A stretch of 64,000 bases of DNA from Brachybacterium epidermidis (GTDB lineage Bacteria > Actinomycetota > Actinomycetes > Actinomycetales > Dermabacteraceae), in the NCBI RefSeq assembly GCF_015209585.1, contig NZ_JADEYR010000003.1, forward strand, positions 124,001 through 188,000, read 5' to 3'. The notes beneath the pieces were generated by a model. It did no database searches, was not told the origin of the DNA, and worked only from the letters and a program-made list of their open reading frames with translations. The position numbers and the translations under genes are program-made. Shown one piece after another: positions 1-8,114 of the stretch (its first letter is position 1; each line of letters opens with the position of its first letter).

Positions 1-856
1 ACTGCTCGTACTCCTCATCGGTGATGTAGCCCTCGCGGTGCATGTCCCCCAGCACCTCATTGCGTCTTTTCTCCCCCGCCTCGGGGTGGGCCACCGGGTC
101 GTACTGGTTGGGGCCGTTGGTGATGCCCGCCAGCATCGCGGCCTCGCCGGGGTTGAGATCCTTCGCGCTCTTGGAGAAGTAGTGCTGCGAGGCCGTCTCC
201 ACGCCGTACTGGGACGGCCCGAACTGGGCGACGTTCAGGTAGCCGTTGAGGATCTCGTCCTTGTCCCACTTCTTCTCCAGCGAGATGGCGAGCTTGGCCT
301 CGCGCAGCTTGCGCCCGTAGGTGGTCTCGGTGGCGGCCTCGATGTCCTCCTGGTCGCCGCGCTGCACGGCGTCCATCAGCAGGGCGTTCTTGACGTACTG
401 CTGGGTGAGGGTGGAGCCGCCCTGGGTGGCGCCGCCCACCGAATTGGACAGGAAGGCACGGGTGAGGCCGCGCGGGTCCACGCCGCCGTGCTCGTAGAAC
501 CGGCGGTCCTCCACCGCGATCACCGCGTGCTGCATGTGCGGGGAGATCTCCTCCAACGGCACCATGATCCGGTTCTCGGTGTAGAAGGTGGCCAGCAGGG
601 AGCCGTCGGCCGCCTCGATGCGGCTGGCTTCGTTCAGCGGTGCCACCTCCAGCTCGGAGGGGTAGGACTCGAACAGGGCCACGCCGTCCTCGGCCACGGC
701 GGAAGTGGCCGAGACCGCCGGCAGGAAGAACGCGGCCAGCAGCACGCCGCCCAGGCCTGCCACGGCGATGATCCCCAGCAGCAGGTAGAGGGTCTGCGCC
801 AGCGCGGCGGGCAGTGAGCGCCGCTGTGCGGGGCGGCTGGGCGAGGAAGTGGCCAT
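1..856 (-). CDS. ponA: Class A penicillin-binding protein, N-terminal part (cut by window edge)
   Basis: Bifunctional peptidoglycan synthase; only the first 285 residues are inside the window. Residues 1-20 are a short cytoplasmic tail and about 20-50 form one membrane anchor. The GT51 glycosyltransferase domain follows, with EDRRFYEHGG at 116-125 (catalytic Glu), GGSTLTQQ at 146-153 and RKLREAKLAISLE at 182-194, all expected for moenomycin-type glycosyltransferases. The transpeptidase and any PASTA domain lie outside. It is divergent from the whiB gene, the arrangement known for M. tuberculosis ponA2/whiB4. ATG 856 is chosen because it gives a normal PBP N-terminus. A TACTGT box ends 6 nt before it, so the mRNA may be leaderless. 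Confidence 0.93.
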   Translation of the reverse strand, partial: MATSSPSRPAQRRSLPAALAQTLYLLLGIIAVAGLGGVLLAAFFLPAVSATSAVAEDGVALFESYPSELEVAPLNEASRIEAADGSLLATFYTENRIMVPLEEISPHMQHAVIAVEDRRFYEHGGVDPRGLTRAFLSNSVGGATQGGSTLTQQYVKNALLMDAVQRGDQEDIEAATETTYGRKLREAKLAISLEKKWDKDEILNGYLNVAQFGPSQYGVETASQHYFSKSAKDLNPGEAAMLAGITNGPNQYDPVAHPEAGEKRRNEVLGDMHREGYITDEEYEQ

Positions 857-1041
857 GAACCCACAGTACGGGCAGGCCCGGGCCGGTTCCATGAAGCAGG
901 ACACGTCCTGGCGAAATCTTCACGAAGCCCATGGCTGTCGGCACGCGAGGTCGAGCAAGGGGGCACCCCCGGAACGCCACGCGGAGCCAGCCGCCGAGAG
1001 CGCTGCGGCATACCACAGGATCCCCGGCGTGGCATGGAGGT

Positions 1042-1071
1042 TTGGCGAGTGTCGCACCTGGTCCCTACGAT
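1042..1071 (+). promoter_or_regulatory. Probable whiB promoter
   Basis: TTGGCG (1042-1047), 18 nt spacer, TACGAT (1066-1071). The start would lie near 1078, giving a leader of about 40 nt with a purine-rich ribosome site just before ATG 1117. The remainder of the 857-1116 intergenic stretch shows only the divergent PBP promoter (TACTGT, 863-868, minus strand). Confidence 0.5.
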
Positions 1072-1116
1072 GTGGGAGGAACTCACGGGTCGACGAGGAT
1101 TCGGAAGGGGACTGAC

Positions 1117-1440
1117 ATGACCGTAGGGGTGACGACTGCGCGGGCGCTCGGGGAGGGCGAGGACCGCAGCTGGGCTGCTCGTGGAGCCTGCGCCACCATG
1201 GACCCGGACGAATTCTTCGTCCAGGGGGCCGAGCAGCATGCCGTCAAGACGGCCTGCGGTGGCTGCCCGGTGCGCACCCAGTGCCTGGTGGACGCGCTGG
1301 AGAACCGCATCGACTTCGGTGTGTGGGGCGGGATGACCGAGCGTGAGCGTCGGCGCCTGCTGCGCCGCCACCCCGACGTCAGCGACTGGGGTGCCGCGCT
1401 CACCTTCGCCGCACGTCGCGCCGCCGCCGGCGGCATGTGA
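1117..1440 (+). CDS. whiB: WhiB-family iron-sulfur regulator (WhiB4-like by synteny)
   Basis: Small redox-sensing [4Fe-4S] transcription factor, 107 residues. The four ligands are Cys25, Cys47, Cys50 and Cys56 (C-X21-C-X2-C-X5-C). They are followed by the family beta-turn GVWGGM (68-73) and the basic stretch ERERRRLLRR, used for DNA or sigma-factor contact. Position beside a divergent class A PBP and upstream of DUF4177, RidA, MBL and crp matches the M. tuberculosis whiB4 region, hence the WhiB4-like label; the sequence alone does not assign the subclass. An upstream in-frame start at 931 is rejected, since that extension lacks family character and ATG 1117 has a good ribosome site. Confidence 0.93.
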   Translation: MTVGVTTARALGEGEDRSWAARGACATMDPDEFFVQGAEQHAVKTACGGCPVRTQCLVDALENRIDFGVWGGMTERERRRLLRRHPDVSDWGAALTFAARRAAAGGM

Positions 1441-1469
1441 CCGCCTCCGCCCAGGGGCTCCACGGCCGG

Positions 1470-1475
1470 TAGGCT
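1470..1475 (+). promoter_or_regulatory. -10 box for leaderless DUF4177 mRNA
   Basis: TAGGCT ends 7 nt before ATG 1483 and no ribosome site lies between, so transcription would begin at or next to the start codon. It probably drives the DUF4177-RidA-MBL operon. Confidence 0.45.
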
Positions 1476-1482
1476 TCGCCCC

Positions 1483-1653
1483 ATGAGCACCTACACCCGC
1501 TGGGAATACCTGACCGTTCCGCTGCTGATCCACGCCACCAAGCAGATCCTCGACAACTACGGCGAGGAGGGATGGGAGCTGGTGCAGGTGGTGCCCGGCC
1601 CCAACCCCGAGTCCCTGGTCGCGTACCTCAAGCGGCCGCTTTCGGAGGGCTGA
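1483..1653 (+). CDS. DUF4177 family small protein
   Basis: A 56-residue protein. The sequence reads as the DUF4177 fold: an aromatic strand (WEYLTVPLL), a helix, then 'EEGWELVQVV' and a C-terminal 'LVAYLKRP'. Function is unknown. It starts 42 nt after whiB and ends 3 nt before RidA, so it leads a compact operon. An equivalent small ORF occupies this place in the M. tuberculosis block (Rv3678A by my recollection). Confidence 0.8.
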   Translation: MSTYTRWEYLTVPLLIHATKQILDNYGEEGWELVQVVPGPNPESLVAYLKRPLSEG

Positions 1654-1656
1654 TCG

Positions 1657-2166
1657 ATGACCGTTCCCGCCACGCCCCCCTCCGCCGCGTCCGACGGCTC
1701 CCGCATCCGCCAGCGCCTGTCCGAGCTGGGCCTGGAGCTTCCCGGCGTGGCCGCGCCTGTGGCCGCCTATGTGCCGGCCGTGCGCACCGGTGACCACGTG
1801 CTCACCTCCGGCCAGCTGCCCTTCGTGGACGGCGAGCTGCCGCGCACCGGCAAGGTGGGTGCGGAGGTCACTGCGGAGCAGGCGGCCGAGCTCGCCGCCA
1901 CCTGCGCCCTCAACGCTCTGGCCGCGATCGAGGACCTGGTGGGATCGCTGGACCAGATCGCGCAGGTGGTGAGGCTGACCGGTTTCGTCGCCTCGGATCC
2001 CTCGTTCACCGCTCAGCCCGCCGTCATCAACGGCGCCAGCGAGCTGCTGGGCGAGCTGTTCGGCGAGCGCGGCTCCCATGCACGCAGCGCCGTCGGGGTC
2101 GCCGCTCTCCCGCTGGATGCCCCGGTGGAGCTCGAGCTGCAGGTCGAGATCCAGCGGACCACCTGA
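1657..2166 (+). CDS. ridA: RidA/YjgF-like protein
   Basis: Member of the RidA (YjgF/YER057c/UK114) family, whose best-known members hydrolyse reactive enamine/imine intermediates to 2-keto acids. The 169 residues include an N-terminal extension of about 20 and then the family core: 'HVLTSGQLPFVDGELPRTGK', a helix rich in Ala, 'VVRLTGFVAS', and the C-terminal 'HARSAVGVAALPLDAPVELE'. This longer type, with an Arg-Ser-Ala-Val-Gly strand, is the version usual in actinobacteria. It lies 3 nt after DUF4177 and 3 nt before the MBL gene, so all three are probably cotranscribed. Confidence 0.88.
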   Translation: MTVPATPPSAASDGSRIRQRLSELGLELPGVAAPVAAYVPAVRTGDHVLTSGQLPFVDGELPRTGKVGAEVTAEQAAELAATCALNALAAIEDLVGSLDQIAQVVRLTGFVASDPSFTAQPAVINGASELLGELFGERGSHARSAVGVAALPLDAPVELELQVEIQRTT

Positions 2167-2169
2167 GCC

Positions 2170-2991
2170 GTGTCCGAGCAGTACCCGGACCGAGACCCGG
2201 AGGCCCCCGGCGTCGAGCTGATCACGCTGCGAGCGCCCAACCCGGGCCCGATGACCCTGACGGGCACCTGCACCTACGTGCTGCGGGACGGCGCCCAGGT
2301 GTGGGTCGTGGACCCGGGCCCGAAGGACCCTGAGCACCTGGCCGATGTGCTGCTGGCCTGCGGGGCCGACGCGCAGCCGATGGGTGTGCTGGTCACCCAC
2401 CACCATGCTGACCACGCTGCCGGTGCCGCCACCCTGGCCCGGCAGCTCTCCGCCCGCACCGGTCGGGACGTCCCCCTGTGGGCGGCCGATCAGCGAACCG
2501 TGGCCGGGTCACGGCCCCTGCCGGCCGTGCTGGACGGTGACAGGGGCACCGCCGGGCACGTGATCCATCTTCCCGGGCACACCGCCGATTCCGTCGGAGT
2601 GCTGGTGGAGGGCGGCAGGATGCTCACCGGTGACACCCTGCTGGGGGGCTCCTCCACCGTGATCGTCCCTGACCACGGCGGGGACCTGGGCGAGTACCTG
2701 CAGTCCCTCGCGATCCTGCGTGCGATGACATCGGACGGGCGCGTCTCGTCCCTGTACCCGGGCCACGGCGAGCCGTACCTCTCGCCGCTCGAGGCGCTGG
2801 AGGCGATCGAGAAGGCCATCGCTCACCGCCAGGAGCGCATCGAGCAGGTGCGCCGTGCCCGCACCGCGGGGATCCTGACGATGGACCGTCTGCTGCGCGT
2901 CGTGTACGGGGCCGACCTTCCTGATCAGCTCGAGAAGGCTGCCCGCTGGAACCTCCGGGCCACGCTCGACCACCTGGGTCAGAACGGCTGA
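2170..2991 (+). CDS. MBL-fold metallohydrolase (LACTB2/Rv3677c-like)
   Basis: Metallo-beta-lactamase-fold hydrolase of 273 residues starting at GTG 2170. The metal site is visible as THHHADHAAG, with further ligands in 'HLPGHTADS', 'GDTLLGG' and 'YPGHGEP'. The C-terminal helical/winged region ('HRQERIEQVRRA...LTMDRLLRVVYG') is that of the LACTB2-like branch, whose human member is an RNA endonuclease; the substrate here is unknown. It is the last gene of the operon and converges on crp across a strong hairpin. Confidence 0.88.
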   Translation: MSEQYPDRDPEAPGVELITLRAPNPGPMTLTGTCTYVLRDGAQVWVVDPGPKDPEHLADVLLACGADAQPMGVLVTHHHADHAAGAATLARQLSARTGRDVPLWAADQRTVAGSRPLPAVLDGDRGTAGHVIHLPGHTADSVGVLVEGGRMLTGDTLLGGSSTVIVPDHGGDLGEYLQSLAILRAMTSDGRVSSLYPGHGEPYLSPLEALEAIEKAIAHRQERIEQVRRARTAGILTMDRLLRVVYGADLPDQLEKAARWNLRATLDHLGQNG

Positions 2992-3070
2992 GGAGCCAGG
3001 TCCGCGCGCGGCCCCGGTGGGCTCACCGGTGGGCTCGAGCGCCTGAGGTCGCTTCGCCACCGGATGCGAT

Positions 3071-3105
3071 GACGGCGCGCCCCCGGATGCCGGGGACGCG
3101 CCGTC
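3071..3105. terminator. Bidirectional terminator between MBL gene and crp
   Basis: Inverted repeat with 16-nt arms (3071-3086 and 3090-3105), one mismatch and a 3-nt loop. It lies between two convergent genes, so it can serve both. No U-tract follows, which is usual in GC-rich actinobacteria. Confidence 0.75.
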
Positions 3106-3121
3106 GTCGTGCTCGTGGGGA

Positions 3122-3799
3122 TCAGCGGGCGCGGCGGCGCAGGCGCTCGATGTCCTGCAGCAGCACCGCGCGGGCCTCCAGGCGGATCCAGCCGCGGGAG
3201 GCGAAGTCCGCCAGGGCCTTGTTCACGGTCTCGCGGGAAGCGCCGACCAGCTGCGCCAGCTCCTCCTGAGTGAGCCCGTGGGCCACCATCACGCCGTCGT
3301 CGGTCTGACGTCCGAAGCGCTGCGCGAGATCCAGCAGGTTCTTGGCCACGCGACCCGGCACGTCGGCGAAGACCAGGTCCGCCAGCGACTCGTTGGTCTT
3401 GCGCAGACGCCGCGCGAGGGAGGCCAGCAGGTGGCGGCCCACCTCCGGGCGCTGGGCCAGGACCCGGTACAGGTCCTGCTGGGTCAGCGAGTACAGGGTG
3501 GACTCGGCCACCGCGGTGGCCGTGGCGTTGCGGGGAGCCGGATCGAACAGGGAGAGCTCGCCGAGGGTCTCGCCCGGGCCCAGCACGGCCAGCAGGTTCT
3601 CGCGGCCGTCGCCGGAGGCGTGGCCCACCTTCACCTTTCCGGTGCCGATGATGAACAGGCGATCGCCGGGATCCCCCTCGCGGAAGATGACGGCGCTGCG
3701 GTGGTAGTCCTCCTGCGACATCGACGCGAGCACGGCCTGCTTGCCGTCCTCGTCGAGCGCGGCGAACAGCGGCGACGACCGTACGATGTTCTCGTCCAC
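3122..3799 (-). CDS. crp: Crp/Fnr-family cAMP-type global regulator (GlxR-like)
   Basis: Transcription factor of 225 residues. The N-terminal cyclic-nucleotide domain (about 10-120) has the phosphate-binding cassette GELSLFDPAPRNATA at 80-94 with the expected Glu and Arg. A dimer helix follows at about 120-145, and the winged HTH recognition segment LTQEELAQLVGASRETVNK spans 176-194. Length and motifs match M. tuberculosis Crp and corynebacterial GlxR, global regulators of carbon metabolism and growth. It is divergent from nth, as in mycobacteria. A possible self-regulatory site lies 75 nt upstream. Confidence 0.93.
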   Translation of the reverse strand: MDENIVRSSPLFAALDEDGKQAVLASMSQEDYHRSAVIFREGDPGDRLFIIGTGKVKVGHASGDGRENLLAVLGPGETLGELSLFDPAPRNATATAVAESTLYSLTQQDLYRVLAQRPEVGRHLLASLARRLRKTNESLADLVFADVPGRVAKNLLDLAQRFGRQTDDGVMVAHGLTQEELAQLVGASRETVNKALADFASRGWIRLEARAVLLQDIERLRRRAR

Positions 3800-3873
3800 G
3801 GAACCTCCTGAGGGTGGGCCCCGGGCGCCGGGGCCGATCTGGTCTACTCATCGTGACCGCTGCCGTCGCGCAC

Positions 3874-3889
3874 GGTGGCAGTGATCACA
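3874..3889. promoter_or_regulatory. Possible Crp/GlxR binding site
   Basis: GGTGGCAGTGATCACA matches the TGTGA-N6-TCACA consensus at 8 of 10 conserved positions; a second TCACA lies 11 nt further on. It sits between divergent crp and nth, where autoregulation would be expected. The match is imperfect, so this is only a candidate. Confidence 0.35.
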
Positions 3890-3978
3890 CGATGCTCACA
3901 GGCTACCGCGTCTTCGGGTCCGGTTCCGGTTCACCCGCCGAGACGGGCCCTCGAAACACCCCAGGAGCACTGATCACC

Positions 3979-4776
3979 ATGTCATCAACGGGCAGGCGTG
4001 CCTCTCGCGGGTCCGCGAGCCCGGACGCGCAGGACGAGAGCCTGCAGAAGCGGCCCGCGCGGAAGGTGCCGACGCGGAAGCAGCCCGCGCGAAAGGCGCC
4101 CGCTGCCAAGGCGCCGGCCCCCGTCGCCGAGGTGCATGCCCGGCTTGGCCAGGAGTACCCCGCAGCCCGCACCGAGCTCGATCATCGGGACGCATTCGAG
4201 CTCCTGGTCGCCACAGTCCTCTCGGCCCAGACCACCGACGTGCGGGTCAACTCCCTGACCCCCGAGCTGTTCTCGCGCTGGCCCGATGCCGCCGCACTCG
4301 CCGGTGCTGACGAGGAGCAGGTGGCCGCCCTGCTGCGCCCGCTCGGCATGGGGGGCACCCGGGCCGGCCGCATCATCGGGCTGGCCCAGGACCTCGTGCG
4401 CGACCACGCCGGCGAGGTGCCCGATGACCAGAAGGCGCTCGAGGCGCTGCCGGGCGTCGGCAGGAAGACTGCCTACGTGGTGCGCGGTGCCTGGTTCGGC
4501 CACTCCCTGCTGGCGGTGGACACCCACGTCGGCCGCCTCGCCCGGCGGTTGGGCTGGACCGAGGCGAAGGACCCGGTGAAGGTGGAGACCGCCGTGGTGG
4601 CCCGGGTGGAGCAGGAAGCCGCCGCAGGTGGAGAGGGCGCCGACGGGCAGCGGACCGACCTGACGGCCCTGCATCTGCGGCTGATCCTGCACGGGCGCCG
4701 CGTGTGCCTGGCGCGTGCGCCGCAGTGCGGTCGCTGCGTGCTGGCCGACATCTGCCCCAGCGCGGAGGTGGCCTGA
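3979..4776 (+). CDS. nth: Endonuclease III (DNA glycosylase/AP lyase)
   Basis: Removes oxidised pyrimidines in base-excision repair and cuts AP sites. The 265 residues show the helix-hairpin-helix LPGVGRKTA (157-165, catalytic Lys163), catalytic Asp181 in VDTHVGR, and the [4Fe-4S] loop C243-X6-C250-X2-C253-X5-C259. The first 50 residues are an extension rich in Lys, Arg, Pro and Ala, including repeats of the 'PARK' type, absent from E. coli Nth; it may add non-specific DNA binding. ATG 3979 is preferred over an in-frame start at 3814, because the extra residues look non-coding and cover the crp promoter. The stop overlaps the NUDIX start. Confidence 0.93.
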   Translation: MSSTGRRASRGSASPDAQDESLQKRPARKVPTRKQPARKAPAAKAPAPVAEVHARLGQEYPAARTELDHRDAFELLVATVLSAQTTDVRVNSLTPELFSRWPDAAALAGADEEQVAALLRPLGMGGTRAGRIIGLAQDLVRDHAGEVPDDQKALEALPGVGRKTAYVVRGAWFGHSLLAVDTHVGRLARRLGWTEAKDPVKVETAVVARVEQEAAAGGEGADGQRTDLTALHLRLILHGRRVCLARAPQCGRCVLADICPSAEVA

Positions 4777-5480
4777 TGGGGGAGGGTCAGGAGCGCGCGG
4801 CTGCCCGGGTGGGCCACCCCGGGTTCCTGAGCGAGCTCGCTGCGCGCGCCGGTCGCGGGGGAGAGGTGCTGCTGGACCGTTCCCGTGACGCCCGGTCGCA
4901 GCTGGCTGCGTCCCGGCCCCCTCGTCGCAGCTCCGTGCTGCTGCTCGTGGCCGGCACCGATCTGGAGGACTCGCAGCTGGTGCTGGAGGAGCGGGGGCAC
5001 TGCCTGCGCTCCCAGCCCGGCCAGTTCGCCCTGCCCGGCGGAGGGGTGGACCCGGGTGACCGCGACGAGGTGCACACCGCGCTGCGCGAGGCGCAGGAGG
5101 AGACGGGGCTGGACCCGCGGGAGGTGACCGTGCTCGGTGCCTTCGCCGCGATCCCCATGCCGTGGCGCTCCCAGCACGTCACCCCGGTGCTGGCGTGGAC
5201 GCCCACCAGGCCCCCGCTGCGCGCGCAGGACCCGGTGGAGGTGGAGCGCGTGGTGTGGGCACGGCTCACCGGTGAGGGCTCCCTCACCGATCCCGCCCGT
5301 CGCTACCGAGGACTGCTGGATGACCGACCCGTCGGTCCGGTGTTCGACCTGCCCGACGACGCGTTCGTATGGGGCTTCACCGCGATGATCATCGAGCAGA
5401 TGCTGGCGGGCCTGGGACTGGACCCCGTGCCCTGGGACGCCCCGGTGCGGCAGATCCCGCCGGAGCGCCGCAGGAACTGA
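4776..5480 (+). CDS. NUDIX hydrolase, coenzyme A pyrophosphatase type
   Basis: Predicted NudL-like enzyme that cleaves CoA or other nucleoside diphosphate derivatives; 234 residues. The LPGGGVDPGD segment followed by 'TALREAQEETGL' is the form of the NUDIX box found in CoA pyrophosphatases, in which an extra Asp-rich turn replaces part of the classical spacing. Start ATG 4776 overlaps the nth stop (TGATG), so translation is coupled. In M. tuberculosis a thioredoxin-like gene separates nth from this NUDIX gene; it is absent here. Confidence 0.87.
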   Translation: MGEGQERAAARVGHPGFLSELAARAGRGGEVLLDRSRDARSQLAASRPPRRSSVLLLVAGTDLEDSQLVLEERGHCLRSQPGQFALPGGGVDPGDRDEVHTALREAQEETGLDPREVTVLGAFAAIPMPWRSQHVTPVLAWTPTRPPLRAQDPVEVERVVWARLTGEGSLTDPARRYRGLLDDRPVGPVFDLPDDAFVWGFTAMIIEQMLAGLGLDPVPWDAPVRQIPPERRRN

Positions 5481-5502
5481 GAACCCGGCCTCGCTCCCAT
5501 CA

Positions 5503-5526
5503 CCGCCCCCCGATCGTGGGAGGCGG
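5503..5526. terminator. Hairpin after the nth-NUDIX operon
   Basis: CCGCCCCCC (5503-5511) pairs with GGGAGGCGG (5518-5526), one mismatch, loop of 6 nt. It lies 22 nt after the NUDIX stop and just upstream of the next promoter. Confidence 0.5.
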
Positions 5527-5530
5527 GCTG

Positions 5531-5536
5531 TAGACT
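5531..5536 (+). promoter_or_regulatory. -10 box of the cold-shock gene
   Basis: TAGACT; predicted start near 5543, leaving a leader of about 125 nt before GTG 5668. A long leader is typical of cold-shock mRNAs, which often fold as thermosensors; I cannot predict the fold here. Confidence 0.4.
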
Positions 5537-5667
5537 TGAGCGTCGCCGGACCCCCGGCGCCCGGCGAGCATGCCCGCATCCGCGCACCCCGTGCGCAGTG
5601 CCAGGCGACTGCCCACCGGTTCCTTCAGGACCACCAGTCCCACGACAGCAGACAAGGCGGGATCCAC

Positions 5668-6054
5668 GTGCCACGCGGCAAGGTGAAGTTCTACGACGCC
5701 GAGAAGGGGTTCGGCTTCATCCTCGATGACGAGGACGGCCAGAGCGTCTACGTGCATGCCTCGAACCTGCCGGACGGGGTGGCCACCCTGCGCCCCGGTG
5801 CCCGGGTGGAGTTCGACATGGTCGACGGCCGTCGCGGCCCCCAGGTCCTCTCCCTGCAGCTGATGGAGCCGGCTCCCTCGGTGAGCCGCGCGCGTCGACC
5901 GAAGCCGGACGACATGGCGGTGATGGTGGAGGATCTGATCCGCCTGCTGGACGATGCCTCCAACGGCCTGCGCAAGGGCCGCTACCCCGATCGCGGTCAC
6001 GCGCAGAAGATCTCCACCGTGCTGCGAGCCGTCGCCGACAGTTTCGAGGCCTGA
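5668..6054 (+). CDS. Cold-shock domain protein with C-terminal extension
   Basis: Single-stranded nucleic-acid chaperone of 128 residues. The cold-shock domain (about 1-65) holds both RNA-binding motifs, the RNP1-like KGFGFI and the RNP2-like VYVHAS. About 60 further residues form a helical tail ('MAVMVEDLIRLLDDASNGL'), the layout of actinobacterial CspB-type proteins rather than 67-residue CspA. GTG 5668 is chosen because the domain starts directly with PRGKVKFYD; the longer reading from 5536 is untranslated leader. DUF3027 follows after 2 nt, a pairing common in actinobacteria. Confidence 0.88.
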   Translation: MPRGKVKFYDAEKGFGFILDDEDGQSVYVHASNLPDGVATLRPGARVEFDMVDGRRGPQVLSLQLMEPAPSVSRARRPKPDDMAVMVEDLIRLLDDASNGLRKGRYPDRGHAQKISTVLRAVADSFEA

Positions 6055-6056
6055 GC

Positions 6057-6935
6057 ATGACCTCCGCCACCAGCACCCCGCGCCGCTCCAGGAGTGCCCG
6101 CCCGAAGCTCGATGCGATCGCCGCCGAGGCCGTCGACCTCGCGCGTGCGGCTCTCGAGGAGGTCACCGAGCCCGGTCAGGTCGGTGAGCACCTGCGGGCG
6201 GAGGCCAGCGGCGATCGCGTGGTCACCCACGTGTTCGACTGCATGATGCCCGGGTACCGCGGCTGGTCGTGGGTGGCGATCCTGGTGCGTGCCCCGCGCG
6301 CCAAGAGCGCCACCGTGGCCGAGACTGCGCTGCTGCCCGGGGAGGGTGCGCTGCTGGCCCCTGACTGGGAGCCCTGGTCGGAGCGTCTGAAGCCGGAGGA
6401 CGTCGGTGCCGACGACCTCATGCCGTACAGGGAGTACGACGAGCGCCTCGAGCACGGCTACGAGAACACCGGCGACGAGGATGCCGACCGCGTGGCGAAC
6501 TGGGAGCTGGGCCTGGGCCGGGTGCGCGTGCTCTCGCCCGAGGGCCGGGCCGATGCAGCCGAGCGGTGGGCCGAGGGGGAGTTCGGGCCCCGGCCCACCT
6601 CGCAGCGCCGTCGTCGTGGCACCGTGACCGCGAACTGCGCCAGCTGCGGGTTCCTTTCGAAGCTGGATGGATCCCTGCGCCACGAGTTCGGGGTGTGCAC
6701 CAACGAGTGGTCCCCCGCCGACGGCCGCGTCGTCCACCTCGGCTACGGCTGCGGCGCCCATTCGGAGACCGGCAAGGACGACGGCGACCGCGAGATCCCG
6801 CGAGCCACCGGGGTGGTCCTCGATGAGCTCGACGTCGAGTACCAGAAGCAGGCGCAGTCCCCGACGGCCGAGGCCGGTGAAGGCGCGATCGGCGCTGCCG
6901 AGGCTCCGACGGACGAGGGGCCGAAGGGCGACTGA
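6057..6935 (+). CDS. DUF3027 family protein
   Basis: Actinobacteria-specific family without assigned function; 292 residues. Recognisable parts are the helical N-terminus, the 'PGYRGWSWVAILVRAPRAKS' core (W-rich strand pair), 'LAPDWEPWSERLKPEDVG', and a C-terminal cysteine set (NCASCGF, then 'GVCTNEWSPADG' and 'GYGCGAHSE') that looks like a zinc-binding site. The last 40 residues are acidic and low complexity. It lies 2 nt after the cold-shock gene, so the two are cotranscribed, and a role linked to nucleic acids is possible but unproven. It converges on holB with 12 nt between stops. Confidence 0.85.
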   Translation: MTSATSTPRRSRSARPKLDAIAAEAVDLARAALEEVTEPGQVGEHLRAEASGDRVVTHVFDCMMPGYRGWSWVAILVRAPRAKSATVAETALLPGEGALLAPDWEPWSERLKPEDVGADDLMPYREYDERLEHGYENTGDEDADRVANWELGLGRVRVLSPEGRADAAERWAEGEFGPRPTSQRRRRGTVTANCASCGFLSKLDGSLRHEFGVCTNEWSPADGRVVHLGYGCGAHSETGKDDGDREIPRATGVVLDELDVEYQKQAQSPTAEAGEGAIGAAEAPTDEGPKGD

Positions 6936-6947
6936 GCCCCGGCGCGC

Positions 6948-8114
6948 TCAGCGCTGGGACACCGCCACCCGCGCCAGCAGCGCCTCGATGGCCAGCAGCG
7001 GCGGCACATTGCCGGCAATGCGCGCGCGTGCCTCCTGCACCGCTTCCAGCAGCCCCAGCGTGATGCGGCCCTCGCCGGTTCCGGCCGCGCGACGGATCTC
7101 CGCCTCCACGCCCGGGTTGACCATCTCACCGCCGGAGCCGCTCTGCACGCTCAGCACATCCCGCAGCACGGAGTGGGCATCCAGCAGGTAGCGGTCCAGG
7201 ACATCGCGGACCAGGCGGGTCTGCCTGCGCTGGGCATCCTCCTCCAGCTGCTTCATCTGCGAGCGCAGTGACGGCGGGACCTTGCCGTCCTCGATACCGG
7301 CGGAGCGCATGAAGGCCGCACGGTCCTCCTCGGCCACCGCGTCGGCGTGGGTCTTGGCCTCCGCGGTGGCGCGCTCGACCAGCGCCTGGGCCGCCAGCAC
7401 CGCCTCCCCGGCGCCCCGCAGCCCCAGCAGGGTGCGCGCGGACTCCTCCCGGGCATCCAGGGCGCCCTCCTGCGTGGCATAGCGCAGGGCCAGCCCGATG
7501 TGCCCCTGGGCCGCACGTGCGGAGCGCTCCGCCAGCTGCGGCTCCACGTCGTTCCGACGCACCAGCAGCTCCGCCACCACCTGCGCAGACGGCACCGCCA
7601 GGGTGACCAACCGGCAGCGCGACCTGATGGTGGGGGCGAGATCCTCCGCCGACGGCGCGCACAGCATCCACACCGTGGCCGGGGGAGGCTCCTCGATCGA
7701 CTTCAGCAGCACGTTGAAGGTGCCTGCGCTCATCCTGTCGGCATCCTCCACCACGATCACGCGGTGACGACCCGTAGCGGGGGCGCGCTGCGCGGTGAGC
7801 ACCAGGGCGCGCACGTCGTCCTTGGAGATCGAGAGCTTGTCCGTGGCCACCACCGTGGCGTCGGGATGGGTGTTCGCCAACACGGTGCGGCAGGCCTGGC
7901 AGGCCCCGCATCCGGTGGCGTGCTCGCACTGCAGGGTGGCGGCGAATGCGCGGGCCGCCGTGGAGCGGCCCGATCCGGGCGGTCCGGTGATCAGCCATGC
8001 CTGCGCGAGCGAGCCCTCCGGGGAGGCGGCGCGCTGGAACTGCGCGACCGCCTGCTCCTGGCCCACCACGTCGTCCCAGACGCTCACCGGGGGCCTGCCC
8101 TCACTGCTCGTCAC
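6948..8114 (-). CDS. holB: DNA polymerase III subunit delta'
   Basis: Clamp-loader subunit, 388 residues, starting at GTG 8114. The AAA+ fold is clear: P-loop-like GPPGSGRS at 44-51, in which the catalytic Lys is replaced by Arg. That fits delta', the stator subunit that does not hydrolyse ATP. A zinc module (Cys63, Cys69, Cys72, Cys75) follows, then 'VIVVEDADRMSAGTFNVLLK' and 'EEPPPATVWMLCA'. The start overlaps the end of tmk by 14 nt, so translation is coupled to it. Confidence 0.93.
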   Translation of the reverse strand: MTSSEGRPPVSVWDDVVGQEQAVAQFQRAASPEGSLAQAWLITGPPGSGRSTAARAFAATLQCEHATGCGACQACRTVLANTHPDATVVATDKLSISKDDVRALVLTAQRAPATGRHRVIVVEDADRMSAGTFNVLLKSIEEPPPATVWMLCAPSAEDLAPTIRSRCRLVTLAVPSAQVVAELLVRRNDVEPQLAERSARAAQGHIGLALRYATQEGALDAREESARTLLGLRGAGEAVLAAQALVERATAEAKTHADAVAEEDRAAFMRSAGIEDGKVPPSLRSQMKQLEEDAQRRQTRLVRDVLDRYLLDAHSVLRDVLSVQSGSGGEMVNPGVEAEIRRAAGTGEGRITLGLLEAVQEARARIAGNVPPLLAIEALLARVAVSQR

